Source: Xanthobacteraceae bacterium
GTDB taxonomy: Bacteria > Pseudomonadota > Alphaproteobacteria > Rhizobiales > Xanthobacteraceae
NCBI GenBank assembly: GCA_004297465.1
Contig: SCUB01000001.1
Coordinates: forward strand, 434,001-498,000
Direction: 5' to 3'
Length of the DNA: 64,000 bases
The notes under the pieces: model-generated
Told to the model about the DNA's origin: nothing
Databases searched by the model: none
The model's input: the letters and a program-made list of their open reading frames with translations, nothing else
Program-made: the position numbers and the translations under genes
Shown here: one piece after another, positions 63,109 to 64,000 of the stretch
How positions within the stretch are numbered: position 1 is the stretch's first letter
Layout: each line of letters opens with the position of its first letter

Positions 63109-63387
63109 GTGAATCAGGCGCAGGCGTTTTTCAGCCACCCGGGTGTCAGCTTTCTGGCCTTGCTGGTGATCGGAGCCATCGCCGGCTGGGTCGCCGAGCG
63201 GGTCACCGAATCCAGACATGGCATTCTGACCAACATCCTCGTCGGCATCGCCGGCGCCTTCATCGGCGGCAAGCTGGCCGAGGTGTTCGACATCGCCGTG
63301 TTCGGGTTCTGGCGCACGCTGGTGTCGGCGATCGTCGGTGCCATCCTGCTGCTGTTCGTGTGGCGGGCCTTGCGCGGCAGGATGTAA
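63109..63387 (+). CDS. GlsB/YeaQ/YmgE family membrane protein
   Basis: A 92-residue protein with three membrane helices, GTG start at 63109 behind GAGGAGGG. It has the family pattern IGAIAGWVAERVTESRHGILTNILVGIAGAFIGG in pieces: AGWVAE, GILTNILVGIAGAFIGG and LFVWRALRGR. The family is labelled transglycosylase-associated, but no function is proven. It often lies near lytic transglycosylase or lipA genes downstream of lpd in rhizobia. Confidence 0.8.
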   Translation: MNQAQAFFSHPGVSFLALLVIGAIAGWVAERVTESRHGILTNILVGIAGAFIGGKLAEVFDIAVFGFWRTLVSAIVGAILLLFVWRALRGRM

Positions 63388-63938
63388 GCCCCCTCGCGAG
63401 CGCGGCCTGCGTCGGTCCCGATGGCGCTTGTCGTCGGGTCGCGCCGAATTTCGGAAACCGTAAAAAGCGGGTTCGATCCTCAGCCGGATGCCGGCGGGGT
63501 CGCGCCCGCTCGCGTTTTTGCCGCCACAGAATGTGTCCACGGCGCAACAGTTCTTGAAGATTTAACCCTCGACCTACGAAGCGCTTGCGCGCGCCCCGAT
63601 TTAGCCACACGCCTCAACGAATGGCTGTGACATGGACGACACGGGGGGACGAATGACCCCGCCTTGTCCGAAAACTTACAGCGTCCCGATGACCGGACGC
63701 CGTAAACAGGCAGACGAGAGGACAGGGATGACGGCAGTGGGGGGACAGGCGGCGCAGACCGCATGGGCGACCGCTCCCGGGATGCCGTTTGCATCAGCTT
63801 CCGTCGGCTGCCGCCAACCTCTCGCACATGTGAGCAAGGACGAGGGTCGCCATCTTGAAGCGGCCAAACTCGGCGTAAAGGCTGAACTGGCCTATGCAGG
63901 CAGGGCAAGCGGGTGGCGTGAAATGCGGTGTGATGCGG
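63388..63938. other. 550-base spacer with one stem-loop
   Basis: No gene is recognised; the open frames on both strands look random. The stem-loop at 63676-63705 (TTAC-A-GCGTCC, 8-base loop, GGACGC-C-GTAA, one mismatch) is the only obvious structure. It may be part of the leader of the gene that begins at 63939. Confidence 0.5.
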
Positions 63939-64000
63939 ATGTCTAGCCGACCTGTTGCAAGCCTGCTGATGCCCTGCGTGATCGCCGTCATGGCGATGCT
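63939..64000 (+). CDS. Start of a secreted protein gene, 3' end outside window
   Basis: The frame encodes MSSRPVASLLMPCVIAVMAM and runs off the window. Positively charged start plus a long hydrophobic stretch is a signal peptide or membrane anchor. From the position after lpdA and glsB, a lytic transglycosylase is the usual neighbour in rhizobia, but the visible part does not prove it. Confidence 0.45.
   Translation, partial: MSSRPVASLLMPCVIAVMAM

Noticed and set aside
63632-63946. Rightward 104-codon frame before the last gene
   Set aside because: Composition looks random, it overlaps the stem-loop and the signal-peptide start at 63939, and no motif is present.

Overview
The window is a slice of the core chromosome of a high-G+C alphaproteobacterium. 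Gene order and protein type point to the order Hyphomicrobiales (Rhizobiales), close to the Bradyrhizobium / Rhodopseudomonas / Xanthobacteraceae group. The pointers are: the order birA-rnj-mce-DUF1467-proS-lolCD-dnaE; the run rpsB-tsf-pyrH-frr-uppS-cdsA-dxr-rseP-bamA-lpxD-fabZ-lpxA-lpxI-lpxB; a short ProRS; LpxI instead of LpxH; a pyruvate dehydrogenase E1 beta with its own lipoyl domain; two tandem DUF3551 genes; and SOS boxes of the alphaproteobacterial type (GTTC-N7-GTTC). No rRNA, tRNA, CRISPR array, prophage or insertion sequence was recognised.

Layout. 1-3111: birA (5' end cut by the window), RNase J, methylmalonyl-CoA epimerase and a DUF1467 membrane protein. 3112-3905: a gene-poor spacer with a terminator hairpin. 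3906-7309: proS and the lipoprotein release genes lolC-lolD. 7310-8842: an accessory spacer with two minus-strand DUF3551 genes, a GATC-rich repeated segment, and a LexA-box promoter driving a 32-residue membrane peptide. 8843-14999: dnaE and a P-type ATPase. 15000-22836: translation, pyrimidine, isoprenoid and phospholipid genes. 23013-29986: bamA and the lipid A / fatty acid operon. 30017-31051: an unusual fabH. 31167-34072: gltA and gltX (minus). 34157-36478: comEC. 36491-42986: a minus-strand run read ppiD, trpD, trpC, moaC, moeA, lexA. 43254-50756: tpiA, secG, a glycosyltransferase-like gene, pyrG, a VOC protein, kdsA and an MFS transporter. 50758-52539: queF (minus), copC and copD. 52645-53928: eno. 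53949-56732: an accessory block (HlyC/GNAT-like protein, a two-barrel outer membrane protein, a flavin reductase). 56799-63387: ftsB, pdhA-pdhB-pdhC, lpdA and a GlsB-type membrane protein. The window ends inside the signal peptide of a further gene.

How the genes work together. Most are essential housekeeping functions. Envelope building is the dominant theme: LolCD, UppS, CdsA, RseP, BamA, LpxD/A/I/B, FabZ, KdsA, PpiD, SecG and FtsB. Central carbon metabolism is the second: eno, tpiA, the PDH complex and gltA. The parts that look accessory are the 7.3-8.8 kb spacer, the P-type ATPase, the Bacteroidota-like fabH, the glycosyltransferase-like gene between secG and pyrG, and the block between eno and ftsB. 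The most interesting single object is the SOS-box-controlled 32-residue membrane peptide at 8478-8576. It has the same design as SidA, the SOS-induced division inhibitor of Caulobacter, but has no visible annotation-level counterpart.
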